A DNA stretch of 64,000 nt, from NCBI RefSeq assembly GCF_030454045.1, contig NZ_JAKDJE010000001.1, forward strand, positions 1-64,000, given 5' to 3'. Positions 17,158 through 27,425 of the stretch are shown in pieces. The DNA comes from Psychrobacter sp. GTDB lineage: Bacteria > Pseudomonadota > Gammaproteobacteria > Pseudomonadales > Moraxellaceae. The notes beneath the pieces were generated by a model. That model was not told the DNA's origin. It did not search any database and saw nothing but the letters and a program-made list of their open reading frames with translations. The position numbers and the translations under genes are program-made. Each line of letters begins with the position of its first letter. The first letter of the stretch is position 1.

Positions 17158-17311
17158 ACCTTATCCACCTTGCACAAAATATTTGAAATATTGACCTATT
17201 ATATCGCAATTTATACTGATTTGTGAAAACCCTTAAGTATTTAAAGGGATTATTATCGACACCTACTTACCTAACCGACGAGCATGGTCTTGCAACCTTT
17301 AATCAATATGC

Positions 17312-18889
17312 CTATGACTTACCCAAGCGCACTGACGTTTTTGAGCGTTTGCCCAAATAGCTCAATACCAATAACAGTGCCATGATAAATAAAATAGGAT
17401 ATTGACCAAATCGCATAAACGGCGTATTACCAACGCGCGCCTGTATATTACCGCGTAGTACGGTGCGCTCAAACTGCGGAGCACGCGCTACGATGCGACC
17501 TTTATGGTCGATGATAGCTGTCACCCCCGTGTTGGTCGCACGCATAAACCAGCGACCATTTTCGAGCGCGCGCATCTGTACCATCTGTAGATGCTGTAGC
17601 GGGCCTGCCGACGTACCGAACCACGCATCGTTTGAGATGGTCAATAAAAAGTCTGTACCAATCGCATTTTTGCGCGTGGTATCTGGATACGCCACTTCAT
17701 AGCAGATAGCCGCGCCCAAATTATGACCGCGCACTCGTAGCGGTGACTGATGCTCACTGCCGCGGCTATAGCTCATGATATCTTGGCTACCTGCCAGATT
17801 GGGTAGTATATCAAGCACACCTTCAAACGGAATGTATTCACCAAAGGGTACCAGACGCTGTTTTTTATACAAGCCATCTGCCTGAGCGCCTAACGCTACC
17901 ACACTATTATAGAATGAGGCATATTTATCTTTACTGGCATCAAATGCCGCTTCGTCTTTATAAGGGATACCCGTCACCCATGTCGTATCGGTCTCTTTGG
18001 CCATTTTTACCATTTCATTGATAAAACCGACCGCTTCTGTCTGAAACATCGGAATCGATGACTCAGGCCACAGCACAATGTCACGTCCCCACTCATCGCG
18101 AGTCAAGGTTGCGTAGATTTTTAGGGTTTCTATTTGATACTCAGTAAGCCATTTTAGATCTTGCGGGATATTGCCTTGAATCAAAGACACGGACAAATCA
18201 GGCGTGCCTTTTGGTTTGGTCCATTGCGGATTGATCAGCCATAACGCACAGCTAACCACCAATAAGGCAATTGACGGAATCATATAGCCTGCGCGGCGAC
18301 GTAGTAGCTCAACGACGCTGGCTCCCAATAATACCGCCACAAAAGAAACCGCAAACACCCCTGCAACAGGCGCTAGCGACGACAACCAATATTGCTCCGT
18401 AAACGCGTAACCGACAAACAACCAAGGAAAGCCTGTGAATAGCCACGTTTTCATCCACTCTTGAAGTATCCAGAGCGCAGCAAAAGACAAAGGCTGCTTA
18501 CCGACCACACGATTAAAAATCAGTGCCAAAAAGCCATGGAACAGCCCCATGCCAAGCCCCATCAGCGCAATCATAATCAGCGCAAGCCATACAGGAGTCG
18601 AGCCATAGACATGGATGGAGGTATACAACCAAAACGCACCCACACACCAAAGCCCCGTCCCATAGGCTTGACCGATAACAAAAGCACGGCGCCCTGTCAT
18701 CTTTGGCATCAATAGCGCATACAAAATAGCGGGCGATACCAAAGCGATGGGCCAGATATCATAAGGCGCCAGTGCAAGTGTGAAAGCCGCCCCTGCCAGC
18801 AAAGCGATCAGTACCGTTACCACGAGAGGTAAACCTTTCGGTTTTTCAGGGTTCAAGCGTTTTTGTAAATCAACAGTAGACAGACGCAT
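17312..18889 (-). CDS. lnt: Apolipoprotein N-acyltransferase
   Basis: Adds the third acyl chain to the N-terminal Cys of lipoproteins in the inner membrane. 525 residues from the ATG at 18889; a frame continues to 19015 but the extra 42 residues are not typical of Lnt and cross the intergenic region. The N-terminal half has several membrane helices and the C-terminal half is a nitrilase domain. The catalytic triad is visible: Glu276 in LWPESSIP, Lys343 in YKKQRLVPFGEYIP, Cys396 in AAICYEVAYPD. corC lies upstream, as in the E. coli ybeX-lnt order. Confidence 0.93.
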   Translation of the reverse strand: MRLSTVDLQKRLNPEKPKGLPLVVTVLIALLAGAAFTLALAPYDIWPIALVSPAILYALLMPKMTGRRAFVIGQAYGTGLWCVGAFWLYTSIHVYGSTPVWLALIMIALMGLGMGLFHGFLALIFNRVVGKQPLSFAALWILQEWMKTWLFTGFPWLFVGYAFTEQYWLSSLAPVAGVFAVSFVAVLLGASVVELLRRRAGYMIPSIALLVVSCALWLINPQWTKPKGTPDLSVSLIQGNIPQDLKWLTEYQIETLKIYATLTRDEWGRDIVLWPESSIPMFQTEAVGFINEMVKMAKETDTTWVTGIPYKDEAAFDASKDKYASFYNSVVALGAQADGLYKKQRLVPFGEYIPFEGVLDILPNLAGSQDIMSYSRGSEHQSPLRVRGHNLGAAICYEVAYPDTTRKNAIGTDFLLTISNDAWFGTSAGPLQHLQMVQMRALENGRWFMRATNTGVTAIIDHKGRIVARAPQFERTVLRGNIQARVGNTPFMRFGQYPILFIMALLLVLSYLGKRSKTSVRLGKS

Positions 18890-19078
18890 AGCAGTTATCC
18901 AAAACCATATTTTCAAAATTTTACAGCTCAGCACTGAGACAAAACCCAAGCAAAAACTGACTGCATAATACTTTATGCAGGACCATAAATAAAATCCACC
19001 CATGATACCAGTCAAAACCCATCAGTGGGTAAATTTGCGTAGCGAAAGTCTCATACCAAAATACAAAAGGCAGAAAGC

Positions 19079-19107
19079 AAAAAACACGATGGTTCATCGT
19101 GTTTTTT
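19079..19107 (-). terminator. Intrinsic terminator between corC and lnt
   Basis: AAAAAACACGATG, loop GTT, CATCGTGTTTTTT: a perfect stem with A and T flanks that works on both strands. It implies that lnt is not simply cotranscribed with corC. Confidence 0.75.
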
Positions 19108-19164
19108 ATTGGGTATGCTAAGAATGTTTTATCACTAATTATTGATTATGGGAATACAAACAAA

Positions 19165-20064
19165 TTAATGGCTGCCTATCAATATCTGCTGGTCGCCATT
19201 GGTTTTGGTAAGCTCTAGATTTTGGATAAATCGTCCCTCCACATCAGTGATGGTGATTTGCCAATCATCTATCACCACGCTCTCGCCCTCCAAATCACCA
19301 ACAAAACCGAGTGCTTGCATGACCAGACCGCCCATCGTGTCGACGTCGGTATCATCAAAACGACTGCCAAGCTCATCATTACAGTCCTCAATCACCGTGG
19401 ATGCTTGGACACGCCATGTGTTTGGCTTTTCGGGATCAGCGACGATATTATTAATATCGCTGTCTTCATCAAAATCATCATGCTCATCCACGATGTCACC
19501 GACGATTTCCTCTAACAAATCTTCCATGGTGACCACACCACCAAAGTTGCCAAACTCGTCGACGACGATCGCCATATGCACTTGCGTGCGCTGCAATGAG
19601 CGCAGCAGGGTATCAGAACGAGCCGTTTCACTGATATATAATGGCTGGCGCACCAAATCTTTTAGACGTTTGCTATCGATTTTGTCTTCTTGGTTGCGTA
19701 CCATATGCACCAGAATAGGAATCAAATCTTTTGCCAATAGGATGCCAATGACGGCATCATCATCTTGACTGTCAAAAACAGGATAGCGCGAGTGTGTGGT
19801 ATCAAGAATGATATCCATCACTTCAGGGAGACTGGTGCTTTCGTGGATACCAATCACTTGTGGCCTTGGCGTCATGATTTCGCGTACTTGGGTGGCTGGT
19901 AGATCCAGTACGCCTTCTAGCATATCGACCGTATCGGGCTCTAAAAACTGGCGCGAGTCTTGTACCAGACGAATCAATTCGTCACGGGTTTCGGGGGCGG
20001 TCGATAGCCAGCGTTTTAAGCCGCGCATCGACCAACTACTCGGGCTGGGAGTGTCGTCAGACAT
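19165..20064 (-). CDS. corC: HlyC/CorC-family protein with paired CBS domains
   Basis: 299 residues. The N-terminal segment is followed by a Bateman module of two CBS domains (VREIMTPRPQVIGIHEST and about 60 residues later LYISETARSDTLLRSLQ), then VVDEFGNFGGVVTMEDLLEEIVGDI, which is highly typical, and a C-terminal CorC_HlyC domain. No transmembrane DUF21 domain, so it is the soluble E. coli CorC (YbeX) type, linked to Mg/Co efflux and, in E. coli, to ribosome maturation. Position next to lnt supports the call. Confidence 0.92.
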   Translation of the reverse strand: MSDDTPSPSSWSMRGLKRWLSTAPETRDELIRLVQDSRQFLEPDTVDMLEGVLDLPATQVREIMTPRPQVIGIHESTSLPEVMDIILDTTHSRYPVFDSQDDDAVIGILLAKDLIPILVHMVRNQEDKIDSKRLKDLVRQPLYISETARSDTLLRSLQRTQVHMAIVVDEFGNFGGVVTMEDLLEEIVGDIVDEHDDFDEDSDINNIVADPEKPNTWRVQASTVIEDCNDELGSRFDDTDVDTMGGLVMQALGFVGDLEGESVVIDDWQITITDVEGRFIQNLELTKTNGDQQILIGSH

Positions 20065-20326
20065 GGTGGTGTGATTTAACCTCTTTAGTTAATGGCAATT
20101 AAATAACCGTTCAGAAAATAAGTAGAGCCTAGATGGGGATGCAAGCGCCAAATAAAACCGCTGGTTTATCATTATATAGTGAACAAATAATAGACCCAGC
20201 AGCACAATTTAGCTTCACTTTATCGCAAGGCTCACTGACATTCAACGACAAATTCACTCAAATTGTATTGTCAGTGTGTTATAAACTTTGTTATGGTCAA
20301 AGCCTTTATTCATCAAAACAAACCTT

Positions 20327-21637
20327 ATGTCGCTACGTTCCGTTTTTTCTCGCTTATTCTCGTCGCGTTCACGCAGCCAGCTTGCAGACAGCCATTCTGT
20401 CAGTCGTGAGTTGGACAACAGATCAGCAGATAACAAACTACCAAGACCGACATGGCGACATCGTCTCGTGATTTTTTTGATCGCAATCACAATATTGCTA
20501 TCAGCAGTGTGGTTGCTATTAGCGATTTGGTATCAGTATGGGGCAAGCTCAGTATTGACATGGCTTGCCTCTATAGCGATTGTGAGTCTGTTAGCGGCGC
20601 TACTGGGCACGCGTTACTGGAGTGCTCTTAAAAAAATAATGCACGGTGGCGCATCAACTGACCAAAGCTTGATTGGCAAAAAATCAATTCATAAAAACAC
20701 AGCGACTAGATACCTCATTGGCTTATATGGAGCAACTTGGCTCATAGGTCTAGGCTGGTTTTTTTCTATCGAACCCCAGAAAAATCGCGACTGGATGGCT
20801 GAGGTCGACCAGCAAGTGGCTTATGAGCGCGATGCAACCAACCCTGATTTGATTACCTTAACCAATGTCCGTAATTTTGATTGGCGCACAGACGAGGACG
20901 CCACAGAGCATTGGGAGACGCGCACGATTGATTTATCTAAACTCTCTGGCGTTGATGTAACCAACTCTTATTGGATGGGGCCACTGATTGCGCATACCTT
21001 GGTCAGTTTTCGCTTTGAAGACGATAGACCACTTGCCTTCTCATTCGAGATTCGTAAAGAGCAAGGCGAGGCATTTTCGGCATTGGCGGGATTTTTTAGA
21101 CGGTATGAGCTGAGCCTGATTGCCGCCGAAGAGCGCGATATTATCTATACGCGTAGCAACGCGCGCGGTGAGCAAGTCTATCTGTTTCCTATCAGCAATT
21201 TGCAGCAACATGAGGTGAGATCGTTGTTTGAATCTTACCTAACGGCAATGGATGAGCTGAATACCAAGCCCGCTTGGTACAACACGTTGACGAGTAACTG
21301 TACTAATATTATCTTTTATATGGCGCGTATCGTTAGTGGTGATCGCCTGCCGTGGGATTATCGAATTTGGGTCTCTGGTTGGCTGCCAAACTATCTATAT
21401 GATGTCGGCATGCTGGATGCTGCGCCTGAAAAACAAAACCAGCCTTGGTCGATGGATACGTGGTATGAGCGCACCCATATCAATCCAAAATCTATGGGCT
21501 TCAACAACCTGCACTCTATTGCCAATAGCCGTCAGTTCTCTCGGCAAATTCGTCAAGATATTCCGATACCGCCACTGGCCGGCTCTCAATCTAGCGCTGA
21601 AGCACAAGCCAAATCAGCGGCTCAAGCATCTCATTAG
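20327..21637 (+). CDS. DUF4105 (Lnb-type) membrane-anchored protein
   Basis: 436 residues from the ATG at 20327; a TTG at 20288 is less likely. A basic N-terminus is followed by three hydrophobic helices (around RLVIFLIAITILLSAVWLL, SVLTWLASIAIVSLL and TRYLIGLYGATWLIGLGW), then a DUF4105 domain exposed outside the inner membrane. The domain has the conserved Asn/Cys cluster NTLTSNCTNIIFYMAR and NSYWMGPLIAHTLVSFRF. DUF4105 proteins are NlpC/P60-like in layout, but function is unknown. Single gene. Confidence 0.82.
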   Translation: MSLRSVFSRLFSSRSRSQLADSHSVSRELDNRSADNKLPRPTWRHRLVIFLIAITILLSAVWLLLAIWYQYGASSVLTWLASIAIVSLLAALLGTRYWSALKKIMHGGASTDQSLIGKKSIHKNTATRYLIGLYGATWLIGLGWFFSIEPQKNRDWMAEVDQQVAYERDATNPDLITLTNVRNFDWRTDEDATEHWETRTIDLSKLSGVDVTNSYWMGPLIAHTLVSFRFEDDRPLAFSFEIRKEQGEAFSALAGFFRRYELSLIAAEERDIIYTRSNARGEQVYLFPISNLQQHEVRSLFESYLTAMDELNTKPAWYNTLTSNCTNIIFYMARIVSGDRLPWDYRIWVSGWLPNYLYDVGMLDAAPEKQNQPWSMDTWYERTHINPKSMGFNNLHSIANSRQFSRQIRQDIPIPPLAGSQSSAEAQAKSAAQASH

Positions 21638-21660
21638 CGCGATAATCTACCCTATAGCAG

Positions 21661-22254
21661 TTATGGATTCACCCAATTAACCACGCGCGTTTCCATTTCT
21701 TCATCAGACATACCAATCTCCGACACACAGCGGCCAGCGACACCCACATTGGCTGCACGCATCTCGTGCTGGGTGACTACCGCATCCTGAGTCAATAACA
21801 GATGCCAGCTTGGCAAATTCTGTCCTTTATACAACCGCTTGTAGGCGCAATGCGATGGCAGCCACATCATGTTGGGCAAGTTGTTCATGGTCAGCTGAAT
21901 ACAATCTGGTACATGCTCTTGGCGCGTCGCATAATGTTGGCAATAGCCTGTCGCACAGTCCATGAGCTGGCACGTCACATCGGTATACTCGACCAGCTCT
22001 TCGTCATCATCATTATCGATGTATTTGATTAAGCAGCAGCTGCCGCAGCCATCACACAACGCTTCCCATTCGCTATGATTTAGCTCGTTTAAGGCAAACC
22101 GCCACCAAAACTGCGGACGCAGTGGCTCAGACTTATAATCAGTGTCAGCATTATCAGGAAATAAACTTACCGACTGCTCAAGCTTACCATCTGGAGTGAT
22201 GCCTGAATGCAAGCCTGATTGTTCATCATTTTTGTTTAAGAAATTTATAGTCAT
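21661..22254 (-). CDS. YcgN-family cysteine-cluster protein (UPF0260)
   Basis: 197 residues; the domain starts with FWWRFALNELNHSEWEALCDGCGSC and has clustered Cys (CDGCGSCC, CQLMDC, CQHY, PDCIQL) typical of YkgJ/YcgN zinc- or iron-binding proteins. The C-terminal GVAGRCVSE is conserved. The first 45 residues are a polar extension not usual in the family. Function unknown. Convergent with the DUF4105 gene, 23 bases from stop to stop. Confidence 0.88.
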   Translation of the reverse strand: MTINFLNKNDEQSGLHSGITPDGKLEQSVSLFPDNADTDYKSEPLRPQFWWRFALNELNHSEWEALCDGCGSCCLIKYIDNDDDEELVEYTDVTCQLMDCATGYCQHYATRQEHVPDCIQLTMNNLPNMMWLPSHCAYKRLYKGQNLPSWHLLLTQDAVVTQHEMRAANVGVAGRCVSEIGMSDEEMETRVVNWVNP

Positions 22255-22414
22255 AGGGTCGCAGTAGCATTTTGATAAAGAGCGTTACACTATTATAGCT
22301 GTTTTTGCTAGATATGGGCGTTAAGGTAGTACGAGTTAGAAAACGAACCAACACAATGACAAATAATCAAAACGACGAATAATTAAAACTCATAACATAA
22401 AAAAGGACAATCAT

Positions 22415-23152
22415 ATGTCAGTTAAGACTTTCGAGTTAATCAGTACCACCGAAAATGGTGTGGAACTTATCAGCTATGTGGCACTACCAGAGAACGCTTC
22501 TGATGATAATCCAGCAGCAGGTATCTTGGTCGCACCAGAATGGTGGGGCGTGGTCGATCATCCAAAATCAGTAGTAGAGCGTTTGGCAGAAGCTGGTTAT
22601 GCAGCGGTTGCAATGGACGTCTATGGCGAAGGCAAACTCACCACCGATGCGGCGCAAGCCAATATGTGGATGGAACAAGTACTGGCTGATCAAGACATGC
22701 TGATGACACGTTGCCGCTTGATTTTGAATGACTTTAGCGATCAATTATCAGTTGACGGTGACAAGCTCGCGGCGATTGGTTTTTGTTTCGGCGGTAAAGT
22801 CGTCCTAGACATGGCTCGCGAAGGCATGCCGCTAAAAGCGGTTGCTACCTTCCATGGTAACCCAACGCCAAAACAGCCAGCAGATAAAAACTTCACTGCA
22901 AAAGTATTGGTCGCGCATGGCCGTGATGACTCAATGGTATCAATGGATGCCATCGAAGGCCTAAAATCAGAGCTAGACGCGGCTGACGTGGACTACACAA
23001 TCGATGTCTATGACAATGCCAAGCATGGCTTTACCAACCCACATGCCGATGAGCGCGCAGCAAACAATGATGTGGATCTTGGCTATAACGAAGCCGCTGC
23101 TAAGCAAAGCTGGGAAAACATGCTTGAGTTTATGAAAGCCAATTTGGCATAA
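22415..23152 (+). CDS. Dienelactone hydrolase family protein
   Basis: 245 residues, alpha/beta hydrolase. The nucleophile is Cys in AIGFCFGGKVVLD, as in dienelactone hydrolases; Asp in LVAHGRDDSMVS and His in NAKHGFTNP complete the triad. EWWGVVDHPKSV near residue 40 is the family's oxyanion segment. It cleaves lactone or ester bonds; the natural substrate is unknown because no chlorocatechol genes are nearby. GGACA precedes the ATG, and a strong terminator follows. Confidence 0.9.
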   Translation: MSVKTFELISTTENGVELISYVALPENASDDNPAAGILVAPEWWGVVDHPKSVVERLAEAGYAAVAMDVYGEGKLTTDAAQANMWMEQVLADQDMLMTRCRLILNDFSDQLSVDGDKLAAIGFCFGGKVVLDMAREGMPLKAVATFHGNPTPKQPADKNFTAKVLVAHGRDDSMVSMDAIEGLKSELDAADVDYTIDVYDNAKHGFTNPHADERAANNDVDLGYNEAAAKQSWENMLEFMKANLA

Positions 23153-23179
23153 AAAACTTCTGATATAAAACTCATAAAG

Positions 23180-23212
23180 AAGGGCAGCTTAACCATTAAG
23201 CTGCCCTTTTAT
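23180..23212 (+). terminator. Intrinsic terminator after the dienelactone hydrolase gene
   Basis: AAGGGCAGCTTAA (23180-23192), loop CCA, TTAAGCTGCCCTT (23196-23208), then TTATTTT. Confidence 0.85.
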
Positions 23213-23322
23213 TTTGGGTTTTGTTTTACCAATGACCTTTTGGGTAAGTAATCAGAGCGGTCTTGTACTTCTTAGCAAATCGCGTCATTATCACACTACT
23301 ATCAGCTGGATTGAGCAACAAA

Positions 23323-26295
23323 ATGTTATACCTATGGATGACCCAGTTAGGTTGGCTGGCTTTTACAGTTTTATTGATTGTAGTAGTCGCTTTATACACC
23401 AAAATAAAGCGAGAAATCACGTATTTGCGCCGCGATGTAACAAAACTACAGGCTGAACTTGATCAGCAAGCAAAACGTAGCGTAACATCCTCTGCCACGC
23501 AGTTGGTTGATGACGGTGCCCATACACGCAAGAATTTATCTAAAGACACTGATGCCGTTACTGAAACGGATACGATTGCTGGCATTAGGGATAACGCTAC
23601 CAAAGACCCCATCGTTGACTCAAACCGTCGAATTCCTGTATCGTCGCCACCGCCGCTACCTACTACTGACTCGACACCAACCAATGATATAAAATCAGAC
23701 GCTTCTGATCAGAAATCCGTAGCCCCTCTTGACCCAATAGCAGCAAAAAACAATGACAAAAACACCCCCATTGAACCAGATGAGCGCTCACTCCCTATCG
23801 TGACCTCGCTCATTCATTCAATCAAAAACTGGTTTTTTGGCGGCAATCTTGTCGTACGAGTTGGCGTATTGGTACTGCTGGTGGGTGTGGTACTGCTGCT
23901 GCGCTTGCTCAGTGAATATATCGAGATCTCAATTACCACAAAGCTTGTCACCATCGGCGCTGCAGGTTTGGCATTGGCAGCACTGGGATTCAAACTCACC
24001 GCAAAACGCTTCTCGTATGGTATTACGCTACAGGGCGCAGGCTTAGCAATTACATATTTGAGCACCTTTTTTGCTTATAGTGTCTATGAAATCATGCCAA
24101 GTGTACCGAGCTTTATTGGGCTTGGAATATTATCTGCCATCACTATCGCCCTCGCCGTACGTCAAAACGCTTTTCCGCTCGCGTTGTTAGCGTTATCTGG
24201 TGGGTTTTTTGCGCCGATTTTGACCAGTGAGAGTACGGGAAGTTTGACGGCGCTTTTTGGTTATTATCTGCTTCTCAATATCACCATCGCTGTCATCGCC
24301 CACTATCGCCCGTGGAAAGTCCTAAATCTGCTTGGGGTCACTGTCACGTTTGGACTGGCCTACTATTGGGGCTTGACCGAAGACTTGCCCGCCATTATTG
24401 AGACGCAGCGCTGGCCATTGGTACTGATCACTGCGCTGCACGTGCTGCTGTACTTGTTTGTGGTCATTCGCTATGCGCAGCATGTTATTGACTACAGCAC
24501 TGCCAGTACTACTAATGATCAAGCGCCCGACAGGCTATCTTTAGCCAACTCATCATCGCAAGCAATTTTCCCGATAGATACCAGCTTACTGTTTTCAGCA
24601 CCCGTACTGGCCTTTGGGGTGCTGGCCGCCTTGCTTGATGGCGTATCGCATGGATTGACGATTACTGCTTGTATTTTGGCATTGCTGTACTTAGGCACAG
24701 GATATGTCTTTGTCAAACAAAGCCCGCGTTATCTACTGGTGACCGAGAGTATGCTGGCGTTGGGTGCTGGGTTTTTGGCGATTATGGTGGCGTTGGCGTT
24801 GGACGCTAATTGGATGACCTGTGGCTGGTCGATACAAGCCTTAGCGTTGGTCTGGCTGGGCGAGCGCTCAAAGCGGACTTGGTCCGTCTATTTTGGTCTG
24901 GGTCTGCATGTGCTGAGTGTGGCTTGGTTGTGGTTGCTCGATATTCCATCTCAGTTATCTGCAGGTGACACCTCCCTTATGTTAGTGTGGCTGCTGGTAG
25001 CATGGTTGCCGCTGGTCAGTGCGTATTTACTACGGCATTTTTCACTGTTTGATGCCATCAGCAAATGGCATCAAACCAAAATTGCCCATTGGCAACGTCG
25101 CTGGTTGATATATGCTTTTTCACTATTAGCCACCTGTTGGAGTATTTGGGCGACGTATATCGCCTTTGAGTTGTGGTTAGCAGTGTCAGTAACGACGCTG
25201 TTTATATTGGCCGTCATCATACACAGTCTTGGCTTTTGGCTTATCGATAGCAAAACGCCGTGGGCACAAGCACGCCGCATCAACCGTGCGGTATTGCTCG
25301 CTCTGTATAGCTTTATGCTTACCTTTACACCCATTATCATTATATTTTCCCATCGGTGGGATAACATTGAATGGCGATACTTTATTATCAGCGCACTTAT
25401 GGTATTGGGCGTTGCACTACTATGGCTCAAACGCTGGTATCAAGCAGGCGAACAACGGTATGTGGATCCAACCAGTCTACTGATCACCGCGTTGTCTGTG
25501 CTGTTTTATACCTTAGCGCTACGGTCAAATGCTGAGCATATCGCGCCGCCGATGCTACTGGTCGCGCTACTATATGTCATCCCTCTCTATCTAACTCACA
25601 AGCAAATCAGTACGTACGCATCTGAGCGCAAACAGACGCTGATCGCGCGCGCTCCTGCTTGGCTCAACCTGCCACATGCGCTGATAGGCACTGGCAAAGC
25701 ATTGCTGCCTATTGCTTTGTTTTGGGTCGTTTTCAGTAATTATTATAGCGACGGCGCGGTCTGGCAGCTGCCATATTTGCCAGTGCTGAGCATCATTGAT
25801 GTCAGTATGGGGTTGGTAATAGCTGCTTCCTTGCTATTATTACGACTGCTTCAACAAGTGCGTTCGCCCAATACGGTCTTTACCGAGCGTTATCGCCATA
25901 CGCTGATCATATTGGCCTTGATTGCCTTTTGGTGGCTCTCAAGTATTTTGGTACGCAGCCTACACGCCTTTATCGGTACACCGCTTTGGGACGGCGCTCA
26001 GGGCGGCGCTTGGAGTAGCGAACAAGTACAGACAGGACTGACCATCTTGTGGACGCTCTTGGCCTTGGTCGCGACTATTGTCGCCAGCCGCTACTGGCAG
26101 CGCGCGCTTTGGTTTATGGGGATTGGTCTACTTGGCATTGTCGTACTCAAGCTGGTCTTGGTCGATTTGTCACAGACCGAGGCAATTTGGCGCGTGATCT
26201 CGTTCATTGGTGCCGGCAGCTTAATACTATTGATTGGGTATCTTGCGCCGTTGCCGCCAGCCGACGAAGAGATAGAAAAACCTTCTCAATCGTAA
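23323..26295 (+). CDS. DUF2339 multi-pass membrane protein
   Basis: About 990 residues from the ATG at 23323; a TTG at 23263 extends it by 20 and the ATG at 23338 is also possible. The first helix (LGWLAFTVLLIVVVALYT) is followed by a coiled coil, then about 100 disordered polar residues, then more than 20 hydrophobic helices starting at NLVVRVGVLVLLVGVVLLLR. This is the typical DUF2339 form with the conserved GNLVVRVGVLVL. Role unknown in the family. No partner gene is apparent here. Confidence 0.9.
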   Translation: MLYLWMTQLGWLAFTVLLIVVVALYTKIKREITYLRRDVTKLQAELDQQAKRSVTSSATQLVDDGAHTRKNLSKDTDAVTETDTIAGIRDNATKDPIVDSNRRIPVSSPPPLPTTDSTPTNDIKSDASDQKSVAPLDPIAAKNNDKNTPIEPDERSLPIVTSLIHSIKNWFFGGNLVVRVGVLVLLVGVVLLLRLLSEYIEISITTKLVTIGAAGLALAALGFKLTAKRFSYGITLQGAGLAITYLSTFFAYSVYEIMPSVPSFIGLGILSAITIALAVRQNAFPLALLALSGGFFAPILTSESTGSLTALFGYYLLLNITIAVIAHYRPWKVLNLLGVTVTFGLAYYWGLTEDLPAIIETQRWPLVLITALHVLLYLFVVIRYAQHVIDYSTASTTNDQAPDRLSLANSSSQAIFPIDTSLLFSAPVLAFGVLAALLDGVSHGLTITACILALLYLGTGYVFVKQSPRYLLVTESMLALGAGFLAIMVALALDANWMTCGWSIQALALVWLGERSKRTWSVYFGLGLHVLSVAWLWLLDIPSQLSAGDTSLMLVWLLVAWLPLVSAYLLRHFSLFDAISKWHQTKIAHWQRRWLIYAFSLLATCWSIWATYIAFELWLAVSVTTLFILAVIIHSLGFWLIDSKTPWAQARRINRAVLLALYSFMLTFTPIIIIFSHRWDNIEWRYFIISALMVLGVALLWLKRWYQAGEQRYVDPTSLLITALSVLFYTLALRSNAEHIAPPMLLVALLYVIPLYLTHKQISTYASERKQTLIARAPAWLNLPHALIGTGKALLPIALFWVVFSNYYSDGAVWQLPYLPVLSIIDVSMGLVIAASLLLLRLLQQVRSPNTVFTERYRHTLIILALIAFWWLSSILVRSLHAFIGTPLWDGAQGGAWSSEQVQTGLTILWTLLALVATIVASRYWQRALWFMGIGLLGIVVLKLVLVDLSQTEAIWRVISFIGAGSLILLIGYLAPLPPADEEIEKPSQS

Positions 26296-26445
26296 CGGCG
26301 CATCTGGTCAGGTAAGTAGGTCAGGTGAAATTGTCCCGTGGATACATCGGGTTTGTAGTAAACTGGACACCATGACAACAGACAATGCCAACATAGTGCC
26401 ATGTCTTTTGCGCGACATTTATGAATAACAAGGTTATAAAAGCAG

Positions 26446-27402
26446 ATGGATAAGAGAGCAAGTATTCAGTGGTTCCCTGGGCATATGAACAAAGCCCGCA
26501 ACGAAATCAAAGAAATCATGCCGCAGATGGATGTGGTCATCGAGGTCATCGATGCACGTATCCCCTATAGCAGCGAAAACCCAATGGTCGCAGCCCTACG
26601 TGGCGAAAAACCTGTGATTAAAATTTTGAATAAAGCCGATCTTGCCGATCCTGAATTGACCCAAATCTGGATGGATCATCTTGAGCAGCAAAGCCAAGTC
26701 AAAGCCATCGCCTGCGATACTGACAAAGCCAATGATGTCAAACGCATCATTGCCATCTGCAAACACCTCGTCCCCAATAAAGCAGGCACTGGTCGTCAAA
26801 TAAAAGCCATGATTATGGGTATTCCAAACGTGGGCAAATCAACGCTGATCAATACGCTGGCTGGACGCGCCGTGGCAAAGACAGGCGATGAGCCAGCGGT
26901 GACCAAGTCGCAGCAGCTCATTAAACTCGACGATGACATCATGCTCTATGACACACCCGGTATGCTATGGCCGAAAGTTGAAAATGAAAACTCTGGCTAT
27001 CGTCTAGCAGCGACGGGCGGCATCCGTGATACCGCTTTTGACTTCGCTGATGTCGCAAGCTATACCGCTGAGTACTTGATGCAAGCCTATCCTGAACTAC
27101 TAAAAACTCGCTATAAAATTGACGAGCTGCCAAAGACCGATTGGGAGTTTTTTGAAGTGGCAGGTCGTAATCGCGGCTGTGTGCGTTCGGGCAATCAGGT
27201 CGACACCTACCGCATGTCTGAGATTCTCATCAACGAGCTACGTAGCGCAAATATCGGGCGTATCACGCTTGAGACCCCAGCAATGATAGAAGCAGAAGAA
27301 ATCATCGTCGCCGAACAGCGCCTTGCAGCAGAAGAAAAGAAAAAAGCGAAAGAGGAAGAAAAACGCTTACGTCGTCTAAAAACGCGGAAGAATCGTAAGT
27401 AG
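26446..27402 (+). CDS. ylqF: Ribosome biogenesis GTPase YlqF/RbgA
   Basis: 318 residues. Circularly permuted GTPase: G4 (ILNKADL) comes before G1 (MGIPNVGKSTLIN) and G3 (YDTPGMLWP). The N-terminal IQWFPGHMNKARNEI is the YlqF signature. In Bacillus RbgA helps late 50S assembly; in proteobacteria the role is less defined. The C-terminal tail is Lys/Glu/Arg-rich, fitting rRNA contact. A GIY-YIG gene follows after 23 bases and may be cotranscribed. Confidence 0.92.
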   Translation: MDKRASIQWFPGHMNKARNEIKEIMPQMDVVIEVIDARIPYSSENPMVAALRGEKPVIKILNKADLADPELTQIWMDHLEQQSQVKAIACDTDKANDVKRIIAICKHLVPNKAGTGRQIKAMIMGIPNVGKSTLINTLAGRAVAKTGDEPAVTKSQQLIKLDDDIMLYDTPGMLWPKVENENSGYRLAATGGIRDTAFDFADVASYTAEYLMQAYPELLKTRYKIDELPKTDWEFFEVAGRNRGCVRSGNQVDTYRMSEILINELRSANIGRITLETPAMIEAEEIIVAEQRLAAEEKKKAKEEEKRLRRLKTRKNRK

Positions 27403-27425
27403 ATTTACCAATAATATAAGTTATT

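Noticed and set aside
16736..17194. 152-residue Ala/Ser-rich open frame on the plus strand
   Set aside because: It mirrors the minus-strand Ala/Asp-rich membrane protein codon by codon; it has no ribosome binding site and only low-complexity sequence.
18890..19015. N-terminal extension of Lnt by 42 residues
   Set aside because: The protein from 18889 already has normal Lnt length, and the extension runs through intergenic sequence.
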